A stretch of DNA of 42,049 bases from an uncultured Lachnospiraceae bacterium (GTDB taxonomy: Bacteria; Bacillota; Clostridia; Lachnospirales; Lachnospiraceae), in contig CAMWXE010000044.1 of NCBI GenBank assembly GCA_947178145.1, positions 1-42,049 on the forward strand, given 5' to 3'. A program made the position numbers and the translations under genes. A model generated the notes under the pieces. It saw nothing but the letters and a program-made list of their open reading frames with translations, did no database searches and had not been told where the DNA came from. Of the stretch, positions 25,305 through 33,972 are shown piece by piece (position 1 is the stretch's first letter; the number at the start of each line of letters is the position of its first letter).

Positions 25305-27141
25305 TTTTCTGCACCTCCTCCACATAGTACTGCGCCTGAATGCGAAACATTTCCGCATATTTTCCGTCCAGCTCCATCAGCGACTCGTGCGTTCCGGTCT
25401 CCGCAAGCTCTCCGTCCGCAAACATTGCCACCCTGTCGCAGAAGCGTGTCGAGCTCAGACGGTGGCTGATATAGACCGCCGATTTCCCGCCGATCAGCCT
25501 GTCAAAATTCTCGTACAGACGGCTCTCCGCCAGCGCGTCGAGCGCCGCCGTCGGCTCGTCGAGCACCACGATCGGCGCATCCTTGTACAGCGCCCTCGCA
25601 AGTGCAAGCTTCTGCCGCTCTCCTCCCGACAGGTCAATGCCGTCATCATAGATGACCTTCAACATCTGTGTGTGCACGCCGTCCGGCAGTTCGTCAAGCT
25701 TCTCCGAGAGGCCTGCTTCCCGCAGCCGCGCCTCGGCCTTTCGACAGTCCGTCTCCTCCGGCGGCTGCATGGACACATTCTCAGCCAGCGGGAACGCGAA
25801 CAGCTCCACCGACTGGAATGCCGGCGCAAACAGCTTGTAATAGCTGTGTTTGTTGTATTCTTTTACATTGACGCCATTTAGAAAAATCTCCCCCTCCGTC
25901 GGCTCATAGAGGCGCAGAAGCAGTTTGATAAAAGTTGATTTTCCCGCGCCATTCAGACCGACTACGGCAAGCCGCTCTCCCGCCTTCAGTGTCAGATTCA
26001 GATGCTCCAGGGCATACTGCTCCGCCTTGGGATAGCGAAAGGACACATTCCGAAAGGTAAATTCATAGTCCGCCGACACAGGAACCGGTACTCCGCCCAA
26101 ATCCTCATCTCCGCCGTCAAAATCCATAAAACTGCGAAAGTCATCCACCTCCCTGCTCCTTGCGATCAGTTCTGCAATCCCCCGCATCACCATCCATACC
26201 GCACCTGCAAACGTATTATAAGAGGCGAGATACAGCGTGAAACTGCCGAGCGTCATCCTTCCGGTCACGACGGCATAGATCAGCCATGTATAGATCAGTC
26301 CCTGGCTCACAATCAAGGTGATGCATGTCATCAGCTTCTGCCGCTGCCAGATGCGCTGGTGAAGCTGCTCCTTCTCAAAACGCTCCGCCATCAGATCCCT
26401 GTATTTCTGCAGCAGCCACCCCGTCAGTCCAAACATGCGGATATCCTTTGCCGCCGCAAAATCCGTCGTGATATTCTCCATATAACGGTTCTTGCGCCAC
26501 CATGCAGAGAGCTTGTCCCACACCTGTTCCTTATCCTCTTTTGAGATACGGTTGAACAGCCAGAAATCCACCACGAGCGTGATGAGCAGCGGATTGACAA
26601 CGCCCAGTATCAACAATCCCACGACTGCCACGCTCAGGTTGCAGAGCAGGCTGGCTGTCTCACGCATCATCCCCTCGGGACCGGAATTGTTGTTTGACAC
26701 AGCCCGCTCTGCCTTCTGGCAGCAGTCCATCACGTCGCTGTCCTCAAGATGCTCAAAATCAATACGCATAATCTTGAGATTCTTCTCCTGCGTCATCTCC
26801 GTTCTGATATAAATATACCGCCACCATGTATTGCTGTTATAATACGTCTGCAGCAGCGCAGTCACAAGCCGCACTGCACAGAATCCGCAGATCACAGCCG
26901 CAAGGCTCTCCCCCGTGTCCTGTCCGGTGATTCTGTCGACGATAATCCTGGACAGAAATCCCCACAGATACTGCGTAAACGGCGCACAGACAGCCCCCAG
27001 CAGAAACAGCCAAAGTACATGGCGGTCTGTCTGCGCGATATATTTCAGTATGTATCTGATATTGCAAAGCAAGCCATAGTTCCTATGCAAAGGATTCCTG
27101 TCCGCTTCCTTTTCTTTTTCTTTCCTCCGTACCCTCTTCAT
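25297..27141 (-). CDS. ABC exporter half-transporter (TMD-NBD), first of pair
   Basis: A 614-residue protein with a basic N-terminus (MKRVRRKEKEKEADR), six predicted membrane helices (about 40-325) and an ATPase domain. Walker A is GLNGAGKS (395-402), signature LSGGE (504-508), Walker B VVLDE with E529, and H-loop His560. It is colinear with its partner at 23502-25304 and not degenerate at the catalytic site. It begins 16 bases after the SGNH esterase gene, inside the hydrolase operon, with AAAGGAG upstream. The substrate is unknown. Confidence 0.9.
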   Translation of the reverse strand: MKRVRRKEKEKEADRNPLHRNYGLLCNIRYILKYIAQTDRHVLWLFLLGAVCAPFTQYLWGFLSRIIVDRITGQDTGESLAAVICGFCAVRLVTALLQTYYNSNTWWRYIYIRTEMTQEKNLKIMRIDFEHLEDSDVMDCCQKAERAVSNNNSGPEGMMRETASLLCNLSVAVVGLLILGVVNPLLITLVVDFWLFNRISKEDKEQVWDKLSAWWRKNRYMENITTDFAAAKDIRMFGLTGWLLQKYRDLMAERFEKEQLHQRIWQRQKLMTCITLIVSQGLIYTWLIYAVVTGRMTLGSFTLYLASYNTFAGAVWMVMRGIAELIARSREVDDFRSFMDFDGGDEDLGGVPVPVSADYEFTFRNVSFRYPKAEQYALEHLNLTLKAGERLAVVGLNGAGKSTFIKLLLRLYEPTEGEIFLNGVNVKEYNKHSYYKLFAPAFQSVELFAFPLAENVSMQPPEETDCRKAEARLREAGLSEKLDELPDGVHTQMLKVIYDDGIDLSGGERQKLALARALYKDAPIVVLDEPTAALDALAESRLYENFDRLIGGKSAVYISHRLSSTRFCDRVAMFADGELAETGTHESLMELDGKYAEMFRIQAQYYVEEVQKNA

Positions 27142-27157
27142 CCAAATGCATCTCCTT

Positions 27158-28876
27158 TTAGCTCACAACGCCAAATCCAAGTATCGTGAACTCCTTCTCC
27201 TCATCTCCAGGCTGCATTCTGACCTCGACGCGCCATGTCCTGCGCTCCCTGCCCTGAAAGCAGATCAGCGGATTGCAGTGTGTCCAGCCGTTGATTTTCG
27301 GATCGGCAGACAGCACCATCTCCCCGTCCACAAACACCTGTGCACAGCCTGCATTTGGCGCTCCCGAATCTTTGTGCACCATCACAAGGCTGGTGCAGCA
27401 GACCTCCATGACAAACGGCTCCGCGCCTTTTACATGCTTCCAATTATAAGGAAATTCTTTCGTCTGTGTCAATTCCCTGTCCATCTCGACGCCCTGCAGC
27501 TCGTCGTCCGTCTCCGCGAAATCCCCGGGCGATAAAATCCTTACCGCGTCCGACGCGCTGTTCCGGTCGCAGAGCCAGACTTTTTCAAATGCGTCACCGA
27601 TCACCGCCGGAACCGCCGCCAGGTCGAGGGTGTCCTCGTCCATCGGGCTTTCGTCCACCGCCTGCATCAGGTGCAGCAGACCGTCCGCCATAATTTTGTG
27701 TCCGATGTTTGTCGGATGGAAGCAGTCGTAAAAGAACTGGTTCTTCGTCACAACCCTGCCCCCGCCGGCCTTCCTGTAAAACTGTTCCACCACGCAGTCC
27801 CGCGTGCTGACCATCGGCAGATGATACTGCTCTCCCACAACACCGAGCCGCTCCTGCAGATTCCAGTCATTTGCGAACACGGCAAACAGCAGGATGACCG
27901 CCGGCCTGTTCTTTGCCGCCAGTATCTTCCTGACCAGCGACTCATAGCAGACGCCCTTCGTCTCGTCCCCCTCGTCGTTCACCGCAAACTCCACGACCAC
28001 AATATCCGGCGTGACCGCGCCCTCCCTGCACACATCGCGCTCATAGCGTATCATGCCAAGCTCGGAGGGCGTTCCTCCCACGCCTGCTTTTATATAATGA
28101 AGATTTTCATCCACATTTTTTCCCGCAAGGCGGCATAGCCCCTCAAACGTCTGCCAGGCATAACATTTCGTGTTTATGGGCACCGCGCCTGCGCCCTGGG
28201 TGATCGAACCGCCGATAAAGGCGATCGTGGTGTCCTCTCCCCGCTTTGCCCGCTCAATAGCAGCCTTTAAGCGCGCGTTGTTCCCTGTCTGCACCAGCGA
28301 CCTGCGCAGCATTTCCTGATATGCTGCGCACGCAAAGTCAACCGCTTCCTCCTCCTCCGGCTCCGGCGCTGTAAACCCGTCGTTGAGATAGAACTTCACC
28401 GTTGCCAGCGCCTGCGCAGCCTCCCCGTCCTTCTGCGGCTCGTCGAACACAAAGCGGATCTGCCCTGGAATGTCATCGTCGTCCGACCAGTCACAGGCCG
28501 ACAGGTTCAGCACATACTCCATGCCGTCCGCCGGAACCTCCATGCGGAGCGTCGTGCCCGATCCGTACAGGTCGGACCTCCCGTACATCTGAAATACAAA
28601 CGCCGCCTTCCTGTCCGCGCCGTCCATCTCCACGCTGACGCCGATGCTGTGCACCAGACGCCGGAATCCCTCCGCCGTCGAGAGCAGGCCGAGCATCGCA
28701 TCGTCACTGATATTTCCCACAATCCGCGCGCTCGATATCATGCGTCCGTCGTTTAAGTAGATGAACTGAACTCCCGTTCCATCCGGCTGCGCGGAGCCGG
28801 ATATCTGCTTGTTTCTCATAATATAAAATCCCTGTCGTCTCTTTTCGGGATCTCTGGGTGCTTTTGGTCCTGCCAT
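27158..28876 (-). CDS. SGNH/GDSL hydrolase, probable acetyl-xylan esterase
   Basis: A 572-residue protein in three parts. The N-terminal part (about 25-180) is a beta-sandwich; the SGNH domain (about 200-410) carries GGSIT with S224, GVGGT (266-270), EFAVND with N300, and DCFHPTN with D384 and H387, which are the four SGNH blocks in order. A C-terminal beta-rich part (about 430-572) may be a further binding domain. There is no signal peptide, so it should act on imported oligosaccharides. Families of this kind deacetylate xylo-oligosaccharides; that substrate is inferred from the operon, since acetylation is the commonest xylan decoration. GGAGA precedes the start. It follows GH115 by 45 bases and precedes the exporter pair by 16. 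Confidence 0.82.
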   Translation of the reverse strand: MAGPKAPRDPEKRRQGFYIMRNKQISGSAQPDGTGVQFIYLNDGRMISSARIVGNISDDAMLGLLSTAEGFRRLVHSIGVSVEMDGADRKAAFVFQMYGRSDLYGSGTTLRMEVPADGMEYVLNLSACDWSDDDDIPGQIRFVFDEPQKDGEAAQALATVKFYLNDGFTAPEPEEEEAVDFACAAYQEMLRRSLVQTGNNARLKAAIERAKRGEDTTIAFIGGSITQGAGAVPINTKCYAWQTFEGLCRLAGKNVDENLHYIKAGVGGTPSELGMIRYERDVCREGAVTPDIVVVEFAVNDEGDETKGVCYESLVRKILAAKNRPAVILLFAVFANDWNLQERLGVVGEQYHLPMVSTRDCVVEQFYRKAGGGRVVTKNQFFYDCFHPTNIGHKIMADGLLHLMQAVDESPMDEDTLDLAAVPAVIGDAFEKVWLCDRNSASDAVRILSPGDFAETDDELQGVEMDRELTQTKEFPYNWKHVKGAEPFVMEVCCTSLVMVHKDSGAPNAGCAQVFVDGEMVLSADPKINGWTHCNPLICFQGRERRTWRVEVRMQPGDEEKEFTILGFGVVS

Positions 28877-28921
28877 AATGATTGTCTCCTTTTTACATAT
28901 TAGCGCCTGCCATTTTTTCCG

Positions 28922-31816
28922 TCAAATCCGCCAGCTCTCGACAGGTCCCAGATAGGACTCGGGAAGCTTCGTATTCTCAGGGTACAGGACAATGCGCTCC
29001 AGCACAATCCCCGGGTCCGCCGCATAGAAATACAGCTGGTTCTCTCCCTTTCTCACCGGAACGACCGATTCGACGATGCGGATGTTGTCGAGCACACCGC
29101 GGCTCCACTCCTCACACGCCCAGTCCGCGCGGAAGGAATCCGAAACCGTGTCAAGTATTTTCCTGCGCTCCCCGTTTACGGAGAAGGAAAGGCGCATGCG
29201 CGCTCCCTTTTCCACCGGATTTCTGGGCAGCAGATAAAACCGTATGATATAGTCCGCCGCGTTTGCCGCCGCAAACGTGTAGCGCAGATAAGGCGCGTCC
29301 GCCGCGTCAATCCACGACTTTGTGACGGGAAAAGCCTTCACGGCGGAGCCCGTCCTGCCAAGGTGTCCGATGACGGCAAATCCCTCGTCCCCAATGTCCT
29401 TCTGCGCCGTAAATCCGTCCGCGTTCATGGCAATATACCCCTGCTTTTCGATGTAAGTGCCTGCTGCAAAAACACCCTCCGCGTCTGCCTCCTCCGCCAC
29501 AAGCTCCAGACGCCCTGTGGTCTTTTCCCCGTTTGCGAAGGTGACAAGAATCTCGACCTGCGCGCGCTCCCTGCCCTTTAACTTCGACCTGTCGCAGGTG
29601 ACTGCGATGCTTTCCCTGCCCGTGGTCAGGCTCTCGACCTTCCCCTCCGTTTTGTCAAAGCATACCCACGGCCGTGCGCACTGCACGCGGTACGTGAAGT
29701 CCACATCCCCGCGGCTGCCAAGCTCGATGACCACGTCCTTCGTGTCCGGCCTGGTGAAGTCATCATTGCAGGGATAACTACTGTCCTGCCAGTGCGCGCC
29801 CAGATGATACGCCTCGCCGCCGCGGAAGCTGACGATCATTTTAGCCATCGGAAGCGGTATCACCTCCTGCACTGCCGGATATGTCCAGTTGTGGGCGTCC
29901 CAGCTGCGGAAGCCTGTGTGTGCGGAATCCATCATGTGGTTCCACTTTCCGCCCGCCAGCGCATGATACGCCCGCACATACTGCCGGTCCTTCGCCGCAC
30001 GCCGCTTTGCACTCGCGGCAAACGGATTTGCCGCCATGCTGCCCTGCCTTGCGTAAAATGCGTTCCATCCTGCCTCTATGTGCATCAGTATCAGATTGAA
30101 GGACGCCACTGCCGGATAGTAAATCATGCTGCAGTACGCGTTCATGCACTCCTCGGGCATGTGGTCTTTCAGCCGCTCCGCCTTCTCCGTCAGCGCATGC
30201 ACTTCATTCCAGACGCGCTCCCCCTCCCGGAAATGACTGGGATGATAGATATCCGGTGCCATCGCCTCGGGATGTCTTGCCGCATTCCACTTGGTATAGC
30301 CGTCCAGAAGCGCAAACAGATCCTGTTTGTCCTCCTTGTCAAGGCGTTCTCCAAACTGCTGTTCAATCCATGTTGTCACGTACTCCTCCGTCTTATTTTT
30401 CTGGCTGTAAGTCTCGTAGTCGTACGCCAGATCCATAAAATAGCACAGCGGATACTCAGCTCCCTTCAAGTCTCCCACATTGACAATCCATAATTCCCGC
30501 ACACCGTACTCGTAAGCCTGCGTCATCTGCTCCCACGTCCTGGTCAGACGCGCTGTGTTCTGCCACTCGTAACTGATAGGAGCGCCATGGTAATCAAAGT
30601 GATAGTACATTCCGTAACCGCCGGGGTGCCTTCTGTCAGTCTCATCCGGCAGCCCCCTGGTGTTGCCGAAATTGTCCTCGCAGAGCAGCAGGATCACGTC
30701 GTCAAGCTCCTCCCAGCCCTTTAGCCCCGCGCAGGCTGCATCTCCATAGTAATAGTCCTCCACTTCCTTGTAGATGGCAAGCATGCGCGGAATATCTTTC
30801 AAATCCTTGTCCATATACGCACGCAGGAGTGCGTGCTGTGTCACGATGGCGTCCTTGATGACCTGCACATTGTCGGCAAGCCCCGCGTCCTCAGAGAGCA
30901 GCATGGAATCATTCTCGCCGCGCATGCCGATCGTGATCACATTCTCAAACGGCTTGTTGCGCAGAATGCCGTCCTTCCAGAATTCCGTGATCGCCTCCCT
31001 GTTCGACACAAAGCTCCAGGTGTTGTCCGTGCCGTAACGCTGATAAATCCGCTGCCACTCCGCGCCGGCGCGGCACAGCGGCTCATGGTGCGACGTTCCC
31101 ATGACAACGCCATAGGTATCTGCAAGCTCCGCGCTCGCAAGCCCCGGCCCCTCCTCCGAGAAGACCGAATCCCACATGGCAGGCCAGAGATAATTGCCCT
31201 TGAGACGCAGCAGCAGGATAAAAATCTCCTCGTACGCTTTGGCATTGACGCCGCCGAACGTCTCCATGCACCAGTTCCCAAAGGCAGGCCACTCGTCGTT
31301 GATAAAAAAGCCGCGGTATTTTACAGAAGGCTCCTTTGAGACAATCCCGTCCCCGACTGGCAAAACCACAGTGTCCCTCCTCTGCGGAACAACGTCCCCC
31401 CAGTAAATCAGCGGTGACACGCCGCACAGCTCCGACAGGCGGAACATGCCGTAGATTGTCCCGCGCTTGTCGCTCCCTGCGATGACCAGCGCCTCCCTCA
31501 CAGGCGACATGCCGTCAAAAGGCGCGCTCACAATCTGTATCTGATAGACCTCCCGCTTTCCCTGAATCCGTGTGCTGCTCCATCTCCCCGACGCCTCGAG
31601 CGCGTCCAGAAACGGACTGTTCCCCAGCGTGGCAAAGATGACAACCCTGTCACAGTTACATTGCTCCGGCGCTGCCAGAATCTCTGGTGCAACACCTGTC
31701 ACAAGCCCGACATCGCACGCCACACGCGCGCCAATCCGCTTTACGCCCTCAAGCGCCTCATTTTCAATATACAGCGGTGCCAGATTATTATTCTCATATA
31801 TCGCAAATGTCTTCAT
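28922..31816 (-). CDS. Glycoside hydrolase family 115, xylan alpha-1,2-glucuronidase
   Basis: A 964-residue enzyme of GH115, which removes (4-O-methyl-)glucuronic acid from internal as well as terminal xylose units. Hallmarks are the N-terminal domain with SDKRGTIYGMFRLSELCGVS (115-134), GFFINDEWPAFGNWCMETFGG (169-189), KGNYLWPAMWDSVF, GTSHHEP (E245) and LLCEDNFGNTRG with E380, which by position corresponds to the glutamate implicated in catalysis in characterised members. The C-terminal part (about 790-964) is a beta domain with GYIAMNADGF at its start. It has no signal peptide, so decorated oligosaccharides must be imported first. It starts 11 bases after the GH43 gene upstream. The released uronate plausibly feeds the UxuB-like enzyme encoded at the left end of the window. 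Confidence 0.93.
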   Translation of the reverse strand: MKTFAIYENNNLAPLYIENEALEGVKRIGARVACDVGLVTGVAPEILAAPEQCNCDRVVIFATLGNSPFLDALEASGRWSSTRIQGKREVYQIQIVSAPFDGMSPVREALVIAGSDKRGTIYGMFRLSELCGVSPLIYWGDVVPQRRDTVVLPVGDGIVSKEPSVKYRGFFINDEWPAFGNWCMETFGGVNAKAYEEIFILLLRLKGNYLWPAMWDSVFSEEGPGLASAELADTYGVVMGTSHHEPLCRAGAEWQRIYQRYGTDNTWSFVSNREAITEFWKDGILRNKPFENVITIGMRGENDSMLLSEDAGLADNVQVIKDAIVTQHALLRAYMDKDLKDIPRMLAIYKEVEDYYYGDAACAGLKGWEELDDVILLLCEDNFGNTRGLPDETDRRHPGGYGMYYHFDYHGAPISYEWQNTARLTRTWEQMTQAYEYGVRELWIVNVGDLKGAEYPLCYFMDLAYDYETYSQKNKTEEYVTTWIEQQFGERLDKEDKQDLFALLDGYTKWNAARHPEAMAPDIYHPSHFREGERVWNEVHALTEKAERLKDHMPEECMNAYCSMIYYPAVASFNLILMHIEAGWNAFYARQGSMAANPFAASAKRRAAKDRQYVRAYHALAGGKWNHMMDSAHTGFRSWDAHNWTYPAVQEVIPLPMAKMIVSFRGGEAYHLGAHWQDSSYPCNDDFTRPDTKDVVIELGSRGDVDFTYRVQCARPWVCFDKTEGKVESLTTGRESIAVTCDRSKLKGRERAQVEILVTFANGEKTTGRLELVAEEADAEGVFAAGTYIEKQGYIAMNADGFTAQKDIGDEGFAVIGHLGRTGSAVKAFPVTKSWIDAADAPYLRYTFAAANAADYIIRFYLLPRNPVEKGARMRLSFSVNGERRKILDTVSDSFRADWACEEWSRGVLDNIRIVESVVPVRKGENQLYFYAADPGIVLERIVLYPENTKLPESYLGPVESWRI

Positions 31817-31827
31817 TTGATTTTATC

Positions 31828-33699
31828 TCACTTTCTGTTGTCCATACCAGATTTGCATGCTGTGTCTGAATGGCTCCGGAGTCTTCCCTCCACCTGCCGC
31901 ATCTGCTCCGGCAAGTCCAGCTCTTCCAGCACATCCAGCATCGGTTCCCCGTCCACATCAAAATGCACCCGCCGCGCAAAGGAAGAGCGCGGCGCTTCCA
32001 CGCCTGGTCTGGCATGATAAAAATTCCACACGATTCCGTTCTCATCTGTCAGATAGGCATTATGCCCTGTTCCGTACTGCCCTTCCTCACTCCGGGAAGA
32101 CAGCAGCGGATAGTTGCCCTTTTTCCAATTTTGGGGATTGAGGATATCGCTTCCCATCACGGGCTTTAACATGCCGACTGCGTATGTGGCGTCCACGGCT
32201 GCGCCCGAGTACGTCACCATCAGCTGTCCATTGTGCTGTAGCGCATACGGTCCCTCCACCACAAACGTGTGGTTGTTCTCCCAGCCGTATTCCGGCTTTG
32301 CGATGCATACCGGGTCGCTGGTCAGCCTCCACGGCTCGCTCTCGTCAATCCGCGCCAGATACAGCCACGCTCCCTGGTCGACCGGCAAAAACTGCCTCTG
32401 TGACCACATGACATAAGTCTCCTTTTGATAGGCAAACACCGTCATATCCAGCGAGATGACTTTCCCCGCCTCGCAGAGCGGCGTCCCATCCTTTTTAACG
32501 ACCAGCTGCGGCGCAGACCAGTCCGCACGGCACATCGGGTCGCCCCCGTCCCTCAATTTCATCACACGGGACTCCTCCCAGTAAAATTCGCCGGAAGTCG
32601 CCGCGTGAAACACATAAAGGCTCCCGCCGATTTCATGAAATTCCGGTGCCCACAACAGCCCGCCGATTCCCGGATAGGTCACAGAATCCAGAATCAGCAC
32701 TTCCTCGGCCTCCATAATTCCCTCCAGCGTATCCGAACAGCGGATATACAGTGTGCGATTGCCGTCCGCATCGTTTGTCGCGATATAGTAATACTTTCCA
32801 TTCCAGTACATGCAGCACGGGTCTGCGCGATTTTCTGCAAAGGGGGCCGCGAAGTGCTCCTGGTGCACTCGTCCCCGATACAGCGTGCAGCTTCCATCCT
32901 CCGCCGTCTCCGGCCTGTCCAGGTTCCAGTCGACTTTCCGGTTCACCACAGTGCCGTCGCTGTATGACGCGACTGCCCCCGCCTGTAACAATTCTTCTTT
33001 GACAGAAAATACGCCCTGATGCGGGAGCGCTATCTCTTTGCAGACAGGCGTCGTCAGCTTACTGATAAGATATGCTCCTTTCGCATCCGGTATTTCTATT
33101 GTATTGCCTGCATTGCCCGGGTTGATTCCTTCGATCTGTTCAAGCTGCCATCGGTCCGCTTCCCCAAACTCTGCTTTCTTAATTTGCGGCCGCTCTGCCG
33201 CTGCCACGGATTCCGGTAGGATTCCGCCCACGCCGGACAGGTTCCCCTTCCCTTCCTTCCAGATGCCGTCCTCTCCCAGCCAGCAAATGCGGTATGTTTT
33301 CTCCGCCTCATCCCATGCACACCGGACTTCGCTGACATATCCGCTCTCCTGAACCTTCCAGAGTCCGACTTCCTCATAGTGCACCAAATCCTCGCTCCGG
33401 AACATCAATATGCTTCCCTCGCTGTCTGAATCCCTCTCCCCATCTGCCTCTGTCCGCACGGCTGCGACGCCATACGCGCCGTCCCCCGTGTGGAATATCC
33501 ATGGATTTTTCAGGCTTTTGGCACAGAGCACGCCGCTCTGGCCGTCCTGCGTCGCCTTAGCGTACAAAATCCCTTCGTTGTGGTGAAAAGGCACATACTG
33601 TCCCGTCTCTGACTTCCACGCCAGATGCATGCTGTACGCCAGGCGGTTTGCGTAGATTATATCCTCTTTTGGCTCTCGTGTGTAACATAATACTTCCAT
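31828..33699 (-). CDS. Glycoside hydrolase family 43 protein with N-terminal propeller-like and Ig-like domains
   Basis: A 623-residue protein. The C-terminal catalytic propeller (about 285-600) shows D293 (NRADPCC, base), D418 (SLDMTVF, pKa modulator) and E482 (VVEGPYAL, acid). It is preceded by a bacterial Ig-like segment (about 225-282, SYSDGT, VDWNL). The N-terminal 210 residues (GILYAKATQDG, GAYGVAAVRTE, ILMFRSEDLVHYEEVGLW) look like part of another GH43-like propeller without evident catalytic acids. There is no signal peptide. The start at 33699 has GGAAA 8 nt upstream and excludes an upstream in-frame extension that runs into a palindromic element. Activity is probably arabinofuranosidase or xylosidase. 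Confidence 0.8.
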   Translation of the reverse strand: MEVLCYTREPKEDIIYANRLAYSMHLAWKSETGQYVPFHHNEGILYAKATQDGQSGVLCAKSLKNPWIFHTGDGAYGVAAVRTEADGERDSDSEGSILMFRSEDLVHYEEVGLWKVQESGYVSEVRCAWDEAEKTYRICWLGEDGIWKEGKGNLSGVGGILPESVAAAERPQIKKAEFGEADRWQLEQIEGINPGNAGNTIEIPDAKGAYLISKLTTPVCKEIALPHQGVFSVKEELLQAGAVASYSDGTVVNRKVDWNLDRPETAEDGSCTLYRGRVHQEHFAAPFAENRADPCCMYWNGKYYYIATNDADGNRTLYIRCSDTLEGIMEAEEVLILDSVTYPGIGGLLWAPEFHEIGGSLYVFHAATSGEFYWEESRVMKLRDGGDPMCRADWSAPQLVVKKDGTPLCEAGKVISLDMTVFAYQKETYVMWSQRQFLPVDQGAWLYLARIDESEPWRLTSDPVCIAKPEYGWENNHTFVVEGPYALQHNGQLMVTYSGAAVDATYAVGMLKPVMGSDILNPQNWKKGNYPLLSSRSEEGQYGTGHNAYLTDENGIVWNFYHARPGVEAPRSSFARRVHFDVDGEPMLDVLEELDLPEQMRQVEGRLRSHSDTACKSGMDNRK

Positions 33700-33747
33700 C
33701 GTGTCATTTCCTTTCGATTTATCATTTTCATTTTTCTTTTTGCTTAG

Positions 33748-33911
33748 TAAGGAACTGTAGAAAAATAAGTGACACATCTTGACTTGTCTATTTCTCCGAT
33801 AGCACAGCACAAAAAGCCTCGCCGTAGCCCACTACGCCTACGTTTTTTGTACTGCACTCTCGAAGAAATATCCTGCGCAATCTGTATCATTTATTTTCCT
33901 ACAGTTCCTAA
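33748..33911. repeat. 164-bp imperfect palindrome (MITE-like or structural element)
   Basis: The two halves pair in register around a centre at 33829.5 with no insertions. Outer arms (33750-33768 with 33891-33909) are nearly perfect. Middle arms (about 33769-33800 with 33859-33890) are about 60 percent paired, and inner arms with A5/T6 runs flank a 5-bp stem (33823-33827 with 33832-33836). The ends read TAAGGAACTGTAG and its inverse. It encodes no protein. The form is that of a small non-autonomous mobile element, but I cannot name its family; it would also give a very long hairpin in the message upstream of the GH43 gene. Confidence 0.75.
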
Positions 33912-33972
33912 CTGTTAAGAAAGAAGATTTAGACAAGTCAGATGTAAAGATTAATTCTTTAACAGTTCCTTA
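33912..33972. repeat. Second inverted arm next to the palindrome
   Basis: This segment repeats, in inverted form, parts of the left arm of the palindrome: 33962-33971 (ACAGTTCCTT) is the inverse of 33749-33758, and 33930-33939 (TAGACAAGTC) the inverse of 33781-33790. It therefore offers an alternative pairing partner for the left arm and may be a nested or decayed second copy. It overlaps the stop codon of the GH10 gene. Confidence 0.6.

Noticed and set aside
33700..33810. N-terminal extension of the GH43 gene into the palindromic element
   Set aside because: No ribosome binding site there; the extension is encoded by the repeat, while the ATG at 33699 has its own binding site.
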